A stretch of DNA of 64,000 bases, from the NCBI GenBank assembly GCA_051294375.1, contig CM119263.1:31844750-31908749 (forward strand). Direction: 5' to 3'. How positions within the stretch are numbered: position 1 is the stretch's first letter; each line of letters opens with the position of its first letter. This DNA is from Paraspadella gotoi (taxonomy: Eukaryota > Chaetognatha). The notes beneath the pieces were generated by a model. The model saw only the letters and a list, made by a program, of their open reading frames with translations, had not been told where the DNA came from and did no database searches. Below are positions 52,325 to 62,660 of the stretch, piece by piece. Both the position numbers and the translations under genes were made by a program.

Positions 52325-52512
52325 TATCCACGAAAATCTCGGATGTAAATTTGGGATTTTGTATTGAGAAAAAAGCCCCGAATAAAAGTTTTTAGAAAGA
52401 AAAACATAATCATAATTTTTTCAAAAAAAGAACGATCACGCAAGAGAGCGTAAAGAGAGAAAGAGACAGAAAGAGAAAGAGAGAGAGAAAGAGAGACAAA
52501 GCTGGACAGCTG
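52325..52512 (+). repeat. Right member of the 150-bp direct repeat pair
   Basis: The first about 65 bp are nearly identical to 49681-49745, then GA-rich sequence and AGCTGGACAGC again. A block inserted at 52403-52445 (AACATAATC...GATCACGC) is absent from the left copy. Confidence 0.65.
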
Positions 52513-52549
52513 CTTGAAGGCCGCTTGTACAGTCACACGATTCCATCAT

Positions 52550-53358
52550 TTCTACTCACACACAAAATTTAATTCCCATTCCAACCAGCCAATCACGAGT
52601 TATTGGAGCTTTTTGCTAAGATGGACGGATGGACGGATTGATTGACTAATTAATTAATTATTGAATTAATTTATTACTAATTGATTAATTAACTGATTAA
52701 TTATTTGATTTATTAATACATCCTGCATATACATTTAATATAAAAGGAAAAAGAAGCATAATCAATTAGTAAAAACAGGTTTTTTGTTTTTTTTCCATTT
52801 AAACTCATTTCCACTCAAACTAATCCATCGAAACTTGATTTCCTGTTCAATCACCACACTTTCCTACCCACATACAAAATTCCAGGTCAATCAGCCCATC
52901 CACTCATGAGCAATTGGTCGTTCAAAAAGTGAATATATTTTTTTTTGTTTTTTCCATTTAAACTCATTTCCACTCGGACGATTCTATCGAAACTTCATAT
53001 CCAGCTCAATCACACACTTACCTATCCTCACACAAAATTTTCATTTTAAATCCATCCATCCAATCACGAGTACATTGTTGTTTTTTGCTAAGGTGGACGG
53101 CGGACGACGGACGGACGGAGACGGAGTACGACGGACGGACGGACGGACGGCGACGGACGGACGACGACGGACGGACGGACGGACGGAACGGACGGACAGA
53201 CGGACGGACGGACACATCATTTTTTTGCATTAATTTATCATAATTCGATGTTCTGACATGATTATAGTGTGTGGCCCGGACAAATATTGAGGGGGCGGAC
53301 CGACGGACCGACAAAGTGAGTTATAGAGTCGGGATCTGCTGATAAGCAGATCCGACTT
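52550..53358 (-). repeat. Family A repeat, longest (GGAC)n tract
   Basis: This is a reversed copy (two units) with an AATTAATT array at 52630-52700, GAAACTTGATTTCC and CCATCCATCCAATCACGAG segments, then a GGAC/GGACG tract at 53094-53214. It ends with the hairpin-like GATCTGCTGATAAGCAGATC at 53334-53353. Confidence 0.75.
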
Positions 53359-53359
53359 T

Positions 53360-53577
53360 AAAAATCAAGAAAGAGCAGGGGGTTGCAAAGATTTTAATAT
53401 ATTTCTCACCAATAAAAAAAAATGACCAGGAAGCGAACACGCAGGGTTATTATAGCTTCCGGGTTCAATCCTTTATTCTCAATTTTTCTATCACTCCCGG
53501 TTTCGGGTTCTTCAAAAAACGGCCGCTTCCACAGTGTTCGCTTACGCTTTCCGGATCGCGTCCACATCTCTGGGTGT
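53360..53577. mobile_element. Right-end fragment of the CAGAGATGTGG hAT-like family
   Basis: It is co-linear with 30570-30768 (AAATCAAGAAAGAGCAGG, GACCAGGAAGCGAACACGCAG, TTACGCTTTTCCGGATCGCG) and ends CCACATCTCTG, giving the full inverted terminus CAGAGATGTGGACGCGATC. No left end was found, so it is truncated. Confidence 0.65.
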
Positions 53578-53792
53578 GCCCACATTTTTGTGGATACTTG
53601 GATGTTCAGACTGCTTGAAGGATGGTAAATATGTATGAATTTTCAAAAAACTAAAAAAATATCAGGAATTTTTTAATGTAATTTTTGATTGTGAGGTCAC
53701 TTTATCCGGGATTCTCGTTTTAAAATTCAGTGACTTCAAAAGAAAAAAAAAATTACCGCACGAAAAATAATGTTTCTTTAAAAATAAACTCT

Positions 53793-53935
53793 TAGAGAAA
53801 ACAAAGTTTGTTTGTTTGTAAACAACGATTATATTCACATTGGACATGTTTGATGAAGGCTTAAAGGCAAGAGCCGAAACATGTCCAATGTGAATAAACT
53901 CGTTGTTTACAAACAAACAAACTTTGTTTTCTCTA
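53793..53935. repeat. Long hairpin: 58-bp inverted repeat with a 27-nt loop
   Basis: Arms 53793-53850 and 53878-53935 pair with about three mismatches and no gaps. The loop reads TGATGAAGGC...GAGCCG and is followed by GAAAC, resembling the CUGAUGA-stem II-GAAA core of hammerhead ribozymes. Part of one arm recurs at 1484-1548. Confidence 0.8.
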
Positions 53936-54225
53936 ACTAATTAAACACAACGAAAAAGAAAGGAAATAATATAAAAATAAACTCATATTTAGCATATTAA
54001 TTCTAATATTTTTGGCCAAACCCTCATAAACAAGAAATAAAAACTAATGCATTTCTCTTATCACTTGCAATAATTATTATGCTCTACTACATGCATATCC
54101 TCGAGATTTTGCCATTTGTTTACCGTAATGATCTTATCAAAACATTATATAGAAATCATTCATACTGTTTCTCCAGCATTTCGTTTTCAATATTTTTTTG
54201 AAAAAGAAATTAAATTTTAAACATT

Positions 54226-54763
54226 TTATTGCAACGCTTTATCAGCGGTGAGAAAAAAAATATATTTTAATATTTTCTTGAAAGAGAAAAATATTAAAAT
54301 CCAATGAAATGAATAATGAATAAAAAAATATTTCATTTTTTCCATACAGTCGATAGATAGGAGGCAATCAGGAAATCTTTTGCGATCGCTGTAAACATTA
54401 TAGAACATGCCCTCTCTTGACAGAGGGTCAGCTGGGCCAAAATTCTGCAATATATTGGATTATTTAAACTATTGTTAAAAAATTAAAATAATTTTGTTTT
54501 GTTTCTGAATATTTATTTATATATACCTTGAACTTTTTGGCAATGCTGCTCATACGTTCAGCTGGGTCATTGACGGCTATCAAAGAGTGCACAAGAGCCT
54601 TTGATGAAGCATACTGAAGATCATTATCCCATGGAGGGTTGGAGTGCTGCCATTTTGGTTCTCCGTCCAGCAAATCGAACAACACCCAACTTTCATCTTG
54701 GAAAGTGGATGGCCAACCATTTTTAAACCCAGTAGAGGTTAATTTTAGGTTAATCGAACGCAA
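54226..54763 (-). CDS. Fragment of an uncharacterised gene with a VNDPAER motif, two exons
   Basis: Minus-strand exon 1 (within 54763-54527) encodes FQDESWVLFDLL, then ALVHSLIAVNDPAERMSSIA, and ends KFK at a GTATAT donor. A TTGCAG acceptor opens a second exon at 54444, encoding NFGPADPLSREGMFYNVYSD and KRFPDCL before degenerating into AT-rich sequence. The LxVVNDxAERG pattern followed by a charged helix recurs in uncharacterised invertebrate proteins as I recall them; function unknown. The 5' part is missing or cut by the adjacent RT element, so this is probably a gene or transposon relic. Confidence 0.4.
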
Positions 54764-54794
54764 GATCAGACAGTAATACCATTTTTATCTCTTT

Positions 54795-57480
54795 CTTTCA
54801 GATGTGTCGTCCGCACGGCATCATGCACACCCTGATTACGAGGAGCGCCCGGCGCACCGCACGCACGCAGAGAGAAAAGCTCCGTCACTACCGCTGTAAA
54901 GATCAGTGCATCCAGCGGCTCGAGCACCTGTCGAACAGCCTGAATGGACTGCTCAAGTCGAGACCAGTTATTGCAAGTCGGGAATCACAAGGCCCTCTCT
55001 GGCGTCGTTTTGGCGTCCAGTACCGACGTTCCAACGTGTTTGTCTTGCCAGTCGTTCGGTTACAGATCGCTCGTGTGTGGACCCGGTTGAAGCGAGATAT
55101 CCATCGGAAGAGGCTACTTGAAAATTCTGAACTCTTGTATATTCGTAGGTAGTCCGTTTTCAAACCCGCAAAAAGAGTTGAGGTCCCTGAAGTAGTGTTG
55201 GATGGTTATCCTCGTGTGTACAATCCGTGTCTGCCCGAGTTGTTGGGTTTGGAGCGCGATCTTTTTGAGGAAGCGCTCCGCTATGTTCGAGATATTATTG
55301 TGAGCGATGGACCCAGTCAATGTATCTAAGCAGGATCTTGAGGCGACCGTCGTTCGCTTACGCGCGACTTATCCCTGTCTGGGTGAAATCTTGGCACAAG
55401 ACCCTTCGCACAAGGAATGGGCGTGCGCCCTAAACTCTGTTGGATTTTACCGAGGCTAACCTTGATAAGTCCACCGGGCGTGTCAAGGAACCTCCCTGGG
55501 ATATTTTGCCTATGGAGGCGAGCCACGTCAAAGTGATGTTGGTTCCCAAGGACGATCCTGGGAACCCTGTATTGTGCGTGACTAACACAAAGTACCTGAA
55601 AAGATTGAGTGATTGAACATTATTTTTTTGCTGCTTATGGATATGTAATTAATGAATTTTAAATCCTTTTAAAAATCTTTTAAGCATAACAGTATAGTAA
55701 ATTTAATTATTTATGTAGTAATATCCTTAAAAAATCATTAAATTTCAAAATATTTTTTTTAAACGCTATAAAAAACTAAGAAATTTTTATAAAATATGTT
55801 ATATGATATTTTAACATTTGGATCACAAAAAATGACTAAAATGTTTATATAAGTTTATATAAGTTTCTACTACAGACAATAAAAAAGTTATGAATTTTCA
55901 CCTTTTTTCCCCGTTTTAAACGCTGTAGATGACAGAATTTTTGATAACACAGTTTATATTTTTGATTCAACTTTTTATGAAGAATCTGAATCTTTAATAA
56001 AAGTTTTTAAAAAATTAGTTTTAAAATTTATTATTTTATAAGAATATTACTTCAAATATATTATATTTTACTATTCTGTTCCCAAGACAATATGAACAAA
56101 ATATTTTTTGTACTAATTAATCATACTATCTCACATCTAAATATCCTTGTTCGATCATTAAAATAAATTTTTTGTTCTTGAGTGCTCCATTCTAGGGCTC
56201 ATCCGGCTGGTGAACAGATTGCGTATATAATGCTTCCAGTGTTCTCTGGGGACCCTATGCCGGGGACGCGATTATCATTAAAATGGGTGATCTGTGGGAA
56301 CTTGCGATCAAAGATACTGCCGGTTTACCTCAAGTGACTGTCCGACAGTTTAGCAAGATTCTGCCAAAAGTAACGCACAAGTGGGCCGGTCCCCTAACGG
56401 ATAAGGCGATGACGCGAATCAACGCGAATCTGAGACGTCTCATGCGTGAGACCCTTCCAAAGCTGTCTGGATACCTTGGTAACAAACTGCCTTCTTGGTG
56501 GGTTCACCTACTGCAACGGCTAATGGGACTAGGGTAGCCAAGCCTTCGGCAATGCGTAATCATGAACGGGTTCAGGTCTCTGGCCTTGATGCTGAGTCTG
56601 CCTCCCGTGACGTCAAAAAATGTGGGCATATTTTGGCTTGCGGCGCGGCGGGCGCCTGCGTGACCGTCTCTGGTCACGTGTATGGAGGCCCACCAAGCCG
56701 CGAGGGTGTCTGTCCGCCTACTTGTCGGCTTGTGATGAGGCGTCACTTGGATCTTACGGAACTCGTTGCCAATTACATTTCAGAGCTATGGCCCTTGCGG
56801 TACCTACGTCAGCACCACCAACCTTATCGTCTCAAAGTCCTGGTCAACCTCTACCTGAACCGATTTTGCAATGGATTCCTCAGTCCCTCTCCATCATGTC
56901 TTTTCATCCCCGACTCTGTTGTGGAGCGTCGCCGTGAGGACGCTGTGGTCAGTGATGATCATAGAAGCAAGTGTCACTTGCGACGAAGAGGTGGTCCAGC
57001 GCAAGCGTGTTCAATTACAAGCTTATATGTCCGGTCTCTCGACCGCGGCTGCCATTCTCAAGAAAGGCTGGCCCTGGGTCGTCTATAGAGAAAAGTCGGC
57101 CGAGATGCAATGGTCAGAAGGATCATACGCAGCCAAGGAAAGATGCAGGTATACCTGGCTCACGCAGAGTTGCAGACCGTCCTTGCTTGGGTATTTTGGT
57201 GCTTGAGTTTCAGTGTTGCAGTAAAGTTTCTAAAGAATGCATTGTCTCTGATCTAGAATCCAGTCATGTGGGTGATACTCCACTTCAAGTGTCAAGTCCG
57301 AAGAGAGGCTCCGCCAAGCCTTCAAGCACGCTCGATACCCCCATCTCTCACGCGACAAGGCCTAAGGGGGGTTCGGGTGCGTGGGTACGGGCAAGGGAGA
57401 CCCGCCGAGGGGGTTCATCTCTCGGCGATTTTCGGCATTAAAATCTTTTTGATTTTACCCTTTTTTTTACTCAACCTGGG
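54795..57480 (+). mobile_element. R2-superfamily-like non-LTR retrotransposon, copy 1, internally deleted
   Basis: It starts like copy 2 (TTTCTTTCAG then ATG at 54802, GRPH-like N-terminus) and is open for 116 codons to a TAG at 55150. Homology to copy 2 continues beyond the stop in the same frame, so this is a nonsense change. A pre-RT segment follows (to about 55590). The RT palm is missing and a hAT-like MITE occupies 55.60-56.20 kb. Homology resumes with the thumb region (56283-56537), then the zinc-knuckle-like and PD-containing region (56620-57088, including LFIPDSVVERRRE). The 3' tail ends near 57480 after a T-rich stretch. It is clearly dead. Confidence 0.75.
55600..56197. mobile_element. 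Second TAGGGTGGAG-family MITE, left end lost
   Basis: It is co-linear with 1729-2338 from GAAAAGATTGAGTGATTGAAC to GAGTGCTCCATTCTA. The left terminal dozen bases are replaced by retrotransposon sequence, and no target duplication is visible. The insertion or deletion removed the RT palm of the host element. Confidence 0.8.
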
Positions 57481-57771
57481 CGAATAGCGACGGTTTTGGA
57501 GTTCCCACGCGCCCGTGTACACGGGATGGTGACTCAATCCTCTCATAATCCCCGGTCCCACGGCCGTGTTTTGCAAGGCACCGCGAGACCCGGCCCATTC
57601 ATCGAGGGGGATAGACGGAAAAACAAGCCCGCGAGTCGGGCTATGGATCGACATCACCATGTCGGTTCATTGTACTCGCGGGCTACAAATAAATATATAT
57701 ATATAATTTTAAACGAACCGACCCATTTCACTGGGCTAATTGTGGCATTTTTCTCTCTTTTTCTTTCAGTC
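57481..57771 (+). other. Leader of RT element copy 2 with nested hairpins
   Basis: An 11-bp perfect stem pairs 57626-57636 (AGCCCGCGAGT) with 57674-57684. Inside it a 6-bp stem CGACAT/ATGTCG (57649-57664) has a four-base loop. A pyrimidine tract and CAG precede the ATG at 57772. Structured 5' leaders, including self-cleaving ones, are known in R2 elements; this fold is not shown to be one. Confidence 0.4.
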
Positions 57772-58293
57772 ATGGGTCGTCCGCACAGCATCGTGCACAC
57801 CCTGATTACGTGGAGCGCCCGGCGCGCCGCACGCACGCGGAGAGAAAAGATCCGTCACTACCGCCGAAAAGAACAGGGTATCCAGCGGCTAGAGTGCCTG
57901 TCTCACAGCCTCAAGGGACTGCTCAAGTCGAGTCGGGAATTGCGAGGCCCTCTCTGGCAACGTTTTGGCGTCCAGTATCGTAGTTCCAGCGTGTTCGTCT
58001 TGCCAGCCGTTCGGTTACAGATCACTTGTGCGTGGACCTGGTTGAAGCGAGAAATTCATCGGAAGAGGCTACTTCAAACTCTCGATCTCTTGTACGTCCG
58101 TAGGCAGTTCATTTTCAAACCCGCAAAGAGAGTCGAGGTCCCTGTTGTTGTGTTGGATGGATTTCCTTGCGTGTACAATCAGTGTCCGCCCAAGTTGCTG
58201 GGTCCGGAGCGCGATCTTTTCGAGAAAGCGCTCCGCTATGTCGGTGATATTGTGGGCGACTGGGCTCCGATGGACCTAATATCTAGTATCTAA
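57772..58293 (+). CDS. N-terminal ORF of RT element copy 2
   Basis: An open frame of 173 codons begins MGRPHSIVHTLITWSARR. It is rich in Arg and Lys and has no recognised domain. It is strongly similar to 54802-55320 in copy 1, where a stop interrupts it, and substitutions favour conserved residues. It is followed after TAATACCTAG by the next segment in another frame, so it is either a short ORF1 or, more likely, the start of one long broken polyprotein. Confidence 0.6.
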   Translation: MGRPHSIVHTLITWSARRAARTRREKIRHYRRKEQGIQRLECLSHSLKGLLKSSRELRGPLWQRFGVQYRSSSVFVLPAVRLQITCAWTWLKREIHRKRLLQTLDLLYVRRQFIFKPAKRVEVPVVVLDGFPCVYNQCPPKLLGPERDLFEKALRYVGDIVGDWAPMDLISSI

Positions 58294-58586
58294 TACCTAG
58301 TATCTAAGCAGGATCTCGAGGGGGCCGTCGTTCGCTTGCGCAGGCGTCAGTCTGCCCCTGGCATGTCTTGTGGTACTTATCCTTGTCTGGGTGAAATCTT
58401 GGCACAAGACCCTTCGCTCTACGAGGAATGGGTGCTCGCCTTAAAGTCTCTGTTGGATTTTACGGAAGCTAACCTTGACGAGTACACCGGGCGTGTCAAG
58501 AAGCCTCCCCGAGATATTTGGCCTGCGGAGGCGAGCCGTGTCAAAGTGGTGTTGCTTTCCCAAGGACGATCCTGGAAACCCTGACC

Positions 58587-59187
58587 CTTCGCGATGGCGC
58601 CCGATATCTCTTCTTGAGGTGCGAGGTCGTTGATTACCTCAAAGCCCTCGGGACCCTGCAACCAGGGGGAAGTTCTGAACTCTTCCTACGCTATCTCGTC
58701 TATTGGATACAGCAGGCTAGCTTCGAGCGCATGGCGCTGATGGTAGTTTTCCTGGATGTGAGAAATGGGTTCCCATCTATTCCTCAAGATCGTTCGGTGC
58801 ACGACCTCCGTGCAATGGGTTTAGAGAAGCGGTCGGCTTCCGGGCTCGCCTGCATCTCTCAGGACATAAGCATGTGCCTCGACAAGGATCGCGTTATGCA
58901 GACAAGTGGGCCTCTGTCAGGGTGCTTCTCCGTCTCCAGAGTGCTTCTGTCTGACTGAAAGCGTTCCGGTTATAGCCTCGGTTCCAGAAAAGGACGATGG
59001 GTTATGTTGTATGTACGTGGATGATACGCAAAGTACCTCGGTGCTCTCATCTGGCCAGTCAACAGATGTGTGTATAATGCTTCCGGGGTTCTCTGGGGAC
59101 CATATGCCGGGGACGCATTTATATCTAAAATGGGCAATCTGTGGTAACACGCGATCAAAGAGACTGCCGGTTTACCTCTTCAGGTGA
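58587..59187 (+). pseudogene. Reverse transcriptase palm, frameshifted
   Basis: One frame carries VFLDVRNGFPSIPQ (RT motif A, first catalytic Asp) and TSGPLSGC. A second frame carries GLCQGASPSPECF (GxxQGxxxSP motif) and CCMYVDDTQ (the YVDD active-site motif). The frame changes between about 58906 and 58958. The motif order and spacing fit a non-LTR RT. Confidence 0.8.
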
Positions 59188-59789
59188 CCGTCCAACGGTT
59201 TAGCGAGATTCTGCCCAAAGTGACGCACGAGTGGGCCGCGGCCGGTCCCCTCACGGATAAGGCATTGACGCGAATTGACGCGAATCTGAGACGTCTCGTA
59301 CGTGAGACCATTCCCAAGCTCTCAGGCTACCTTGGTAACAAACTGCCTATGTGGTGGGTTCACCTGCCTCAACGGCAATGCGTAATCATGAACAGGTTCA
59401 GGTCCGCGGCCTTGATGCTGAATCTGCCTGCTATGACGGGGCAACCCGACTGGAATTCTAGCGGGGTACTCCTCGAGAGTGCCTTTATGGATTATGCGCT
59501 CGCCTTGGAGGAATACCTTCATTCTTGGGTCGTTGCTGGGTCTTCCTATCCTTGTCTGACCTCATCAAAAAATGTGGGCATATTTTGGGTAGTCCCTTTG
59601 GAACTCCTGAACGATGGTGCGATGACGATCACGGTGGATAGGCTTCGGGCGAACGCCAATGTGAGCCAATTTGTGGGCGTCATCTCGTGCCTCACGGTGC
59701 TCGGGGCGCGGGTACGACCTGGATGTCTGGAATTTGTGGGTGATGGAGGATACACGTCTGCAGGAGCAAGGAAGAGGTCGTTTCTCTAG
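59184..59789 (+). pseudogene. RT thumb and linker segment, open 201 codons
   Basis: MTVQRFSEILPKVTHEW, then a helical region with GYLGNKLPMWWVHLPQRQ, corresponds to 56283-56537 of copy 1. It lies directly after the RT palm in order. It is not a separate protein; a frameshift separates it from the palm. Confidence 0.6.
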
Positions 59790-59895
59790 CCAAGGGGCGT
59801 CTCAACCGAGAGATGCCCCACGCTATTGGGGCCAGCAAAGACCCCGGGGTTAGAGAGGCCTCCCCGCTTGTGGGGAACGCGAGAGAGGGTTTTAC

Positions 59896-60526
59896 GTGTA
59901 TACTAAGGCATAGTAAAATTCTTAAGTTTAACTTTAATTAAAATTCTATAAGTGAAAAACAAACAACATTATACTTATGAACATTTATGTATAAAAAAAA
60001 TTTTTTAATAAATTTTACAATTTACGCAGTAGGCCATATTTATACTAGTACTAAACTAATAAATGTTTAAATTTCAAAACAGTTTTTTCTGAGATTTGTT
60101 TGCAGATTTGGATTCGTCATAAAAAGTTGATGTAAAGAAATATAACTCTTTTTGAAAAATTCCTTCATTAAGTGGGTCAAAATTTAAAAAATCTATATTT
60201 TAATCTGAAAATTAAATTTTTATATATTAAATATAGTTTTTTCAATTTTTATCCCACTTAATGAATTTTTAAAAATGATTTATATTTTCTTTTATCAACT
60301 TTTGATGAGGAATTTAAATCTGCAATCAAAATTAAGAAAAGCCTATTTTGAAATTTTTCGATTTTATAAGGATAGTACTATATATATAGTACTATAGTAC
60401 TATATATATATATAATATAGCCTACTGCGAAAATTAAAAAACAAATTAATGTTCATTGATGGTATGTTGTTCATAATTGACTTTTAGAATTTTTGTATGT
60501 AACTTTCACTACGCCTTAGTGTATAC
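59896..60526. mobile_element. hAT-like MITE, 615 bp, nested in the RT element
   Basis: The element spans 59904-60518 with ends TAAGGCATAGTAAAA and inverted TTTCACTACGCCTTA. The 8-bp duplications GTGTATAC lie at 59896-59903 and 60519-60526. Its length matches the copy at 10642-11256. The interior has a short TATATA/TAGTACTATA expansion (about 60375-60412). Confidence 0.9.
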
Positions 60527-60555
60527 GTGACCCCTCTTTACTGAATCCAAAGGGT

Positions 60556-61047
60556 ATGGGCCAACTGCTCGAGGCCCAATTGACTCTGGTAGCGCGGGCC
60601 ATAATGGGGAAGTGCATATTCGTTGGGGAAGGGATGAGCCCGACACAGGCAATCGCCGACGCCGGCTCAAAGTCCGCTCGATCACGTCTCTGTCTGGCTT
60701 GCAGCGCGGCAGGCGCCCGCTTGACCATCTCCGGCCACGTCTATGGAGGACCGCCAAGCCGTGGTGGTGTTTGTCCGTCTACTCGTCAGCTTGTGATGAG
60801 GCGTCACTTGGACCTGGCGGAGCTGGTTGCCAAGTATGTTTCAGAAATAGGGCCCTCGCGGTACTCGCGTCAACACCAACCTTATGGTCTCGAAGTCCTG
60901 ATCAACCTCGACCCAAACGGATTTCACAATGGGCTCCTGGGCCCCTCTCCATCACATCTTCTTATCCCCGACTCCATCGTGGAATGTCGCCGTGCAGAAG
61001 CCGTGGTTGTGTCCGGCCTCACAGCGACGATCGTCGAAGCAATTTAA
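60556..61047 (+). pseudogene. Zinc-knuckle and PD-motif segment, first duplicate
   Basis: The frame reads RLCLACSAAGARLTISGHV, GGVCPSTRQLVMRRHLDLAE and LLIPDSIVECRR. Cys-x2-Cys, His and Cys precede the RRH helix, as in R2-type elements. A following lysine-rich part lies in another frame (HSQERLALG...), so the segment is frameshifted. Confidence 0.55.
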
Positions 61048-61468
61048 CGAGCGACGGAGAGGTGGTCCAGCGCAAGCGTGATCAACTGCAAGCTTATACG
61101 TTCCGTCTCTCCATCACAGCTACCATTCCCAAGAAAGGCTGGCCCTCGGTCATCTTATATATTAAATATAGTTTTTTCAGTTTTTATCCCCTTAATGAAC
61201 GAATTTTAAAAAATGATTTATATTTTCTTTTATCAACTTTTGATGAGGAATTTAAATCTGCAATCAAAATTAAGAAAAGCCTATTTTGAAATTTTTCGAT
61301 TTTATAAGGATAGTACTATATATATAAATATAGCCTACTGCGAAAATTAAAAAACAAATTAATGTTCATTGATGGTATGTTGTTCATAATTGACTTTTAG
61401 AATTTTTGTATGTAACTTTCACTACGCCTTAGTGTATACGTGACCCCTCTTTACTGAATCCCAAGGGT

Positions 61469-61969
61469 ATGGGCCAACTGCTCGAGGCCCAATTGACTCT
61501 GGTAGTGCGGGCTAAGCATCAGCCCATAATGGGGAAGTGCGTATTCGTTGGGGAAGGGATGAGCCCGGCACAGGCAATCGCCAACGCCGGCTCAAAGTCC
61601 GCTCGATCACGTCTCTGTCTGGCTTGCGGCGCGGTGGGTGCCCGCTTGACCATCTCCGGCCACGTCTATGGAGGACCGCCAAGCCGTGGTGGTGTTTGTC
61701 CGTCTACTCGTCAGCTTGTGATGAGGCGTCACTTGGACCTGGCGGAGCTGGTTGCCAAGTACGTTTCAGAAATAGGGCCCTCGCGGTACCCGCGTCAACA
61801 CCAATCTTATGGTCTCGAAGTCCCGATCAACCTCGACCCAAACGGATTTCGCAATGGGCTCCTGGGCCCCTCTCCATCACGTCCTCTCATCCCAACTCCG
61901 TCATGGAACATCGCCGTGCGGAAGCCGTGGTTGTGTCCGGCCCCAGCGACGATCGTCGAAGCAATTTAA
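61469..61969 (+). pseudogene. Zinc-knuckle and PD-motif segment, second duplicate
   Basis: Nearly identical to the first duplicate, with CLACGAVGARLTISGHV and VMRRHLDLAELV. The frame shifts just at the PD motif (SRPLIPTPS in this frame, PNSVMEHRRAE in the other). It continues downstream in frame-shifted form to the 3' tail at about 62244. Confidence 0.55.
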
Positions 61970-62660
61970 CGAGCGACGGAGAGGTGGTCCAGCGCAAGCG
62001 TGATCAACTGCAAGCTTATACGTCCCGTCTCCAACGCAGCTACCATTCCCAAGAAAGGCTGGCCCTCGGTCATCTTATGGAGGAAAGTTGGGCGCGATTC
62101 TATCGTTGGAAGGGTGATCCGCAGCCAAGGGAAGACGCAGGTATACCTGGCTCACGCCGAGTCCCAGACCGTCCTCGCTCGATCATTTCGGTGTTCCAGC
62201 GTTGCAGCAAAGTTTCTAAGGAATGCATTGTCTCTCATATTTGAGCGTCAAGTCCGAAGAGGGGCTCCGCCGAGCCTTCAACAACGTCGCGGAAGCAGAA
62301 CTCTGCCTTTTGCCATCGGGAAAGCGAATCCGTCCACCACCTTCTCCGCCTCCTGCAACCTCAACACGCGTCTCTCGTGGTCCATCGGCAAAGTAGGCAG
62401 CGCGCGAGGTCCTCATCTCATGGCCAGCCAACGTCCCAATGGCCTTTGTCAGTGAACCGGGAATACTGCGCGTCCAGGGTCTCCTCGCGGTCCTCGACCC
62501 CCTGGGCACGTGGTACCCAACGTCGGTCAAATCCTTCCGCTGCAGAACCGGGAGGAATCCCCCAAGAACATCGGTGCCAAGATCCTCTTCTACGTGGGAC
62601 GAATGCGGCGGGCATGGAGGAGCGCTATAAGGCGCAAACAAGCGTTCCGGTAAAGTGATA

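Larger units (their letters stand above)
60221..62077 (+). repeat. Tandem duplication of about 925 bp covering MITE 3' half plus endonuclease region
   Basis: Residues 60221-61155 are repeated as 61156-62077. The second unit begins inside the MITE (TATATTAAATATAG at 61156), so the duplication happened after MITE insertion. Unit boundaries share ATCTTATATA-like microhomology. The two units differ by small indels, including a 12-bp insertion near 61515 in unit 2 (GCTAAGCATCAGCCC region). Confidence 0.85.
57772..62660 (+). mobile_element. R2-superfamily-like non-LTR retrotransposon, copy 2, broken and with a nested MITE
   Basis: Order seen: basic N-terminus (57772-58293); pre-RT region with LGEILAQDP and VKVVL (58330-58584); RT palm pieces (58587-59187); thumb-like region (59184-59789); a hAT-like MITE (59904-60518); then a C-terminal segment duplicated in tandem (60.53-61.15 and 61.43-62.06 kb) and a 3' tail. 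The C-terminal segment has CLAC...H...C followed by VMRRHLDLAELVAKYVSE and a LIPDS-type PD motif. These match the zinc knuckle and restriction-like endonuclease layout of R2, NeSL and CRE elements. No apurinic endonuclease domain or LTRs were seen. Several frameshifts make it inactive. Confidence 0.7.

Noticed and set aside
49681-52512. LTR retrotransposon
   Set aside because: The direct repeats are short and GA-tailed, and the interior lacks any gag, protease, RT or integrase sequence or primer-binding site.
56504-56746. Minus-strand ORFs in the GC-rich retroelement region
   Set aside because: They are antisense shadows of the RT element with no recognisable motifs. The same applies to 57415-57660, 58419-58661, 58917-59158 and 62216-62641.
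54795-62660. Bacterial contamination because of higher GC and overlapping ORFs
   Set aside because: The segment contains a reverse transcriptase element and two MITE families whose sister copies occur at 1.7 and 10.6 kb, so it belongs to this genome.
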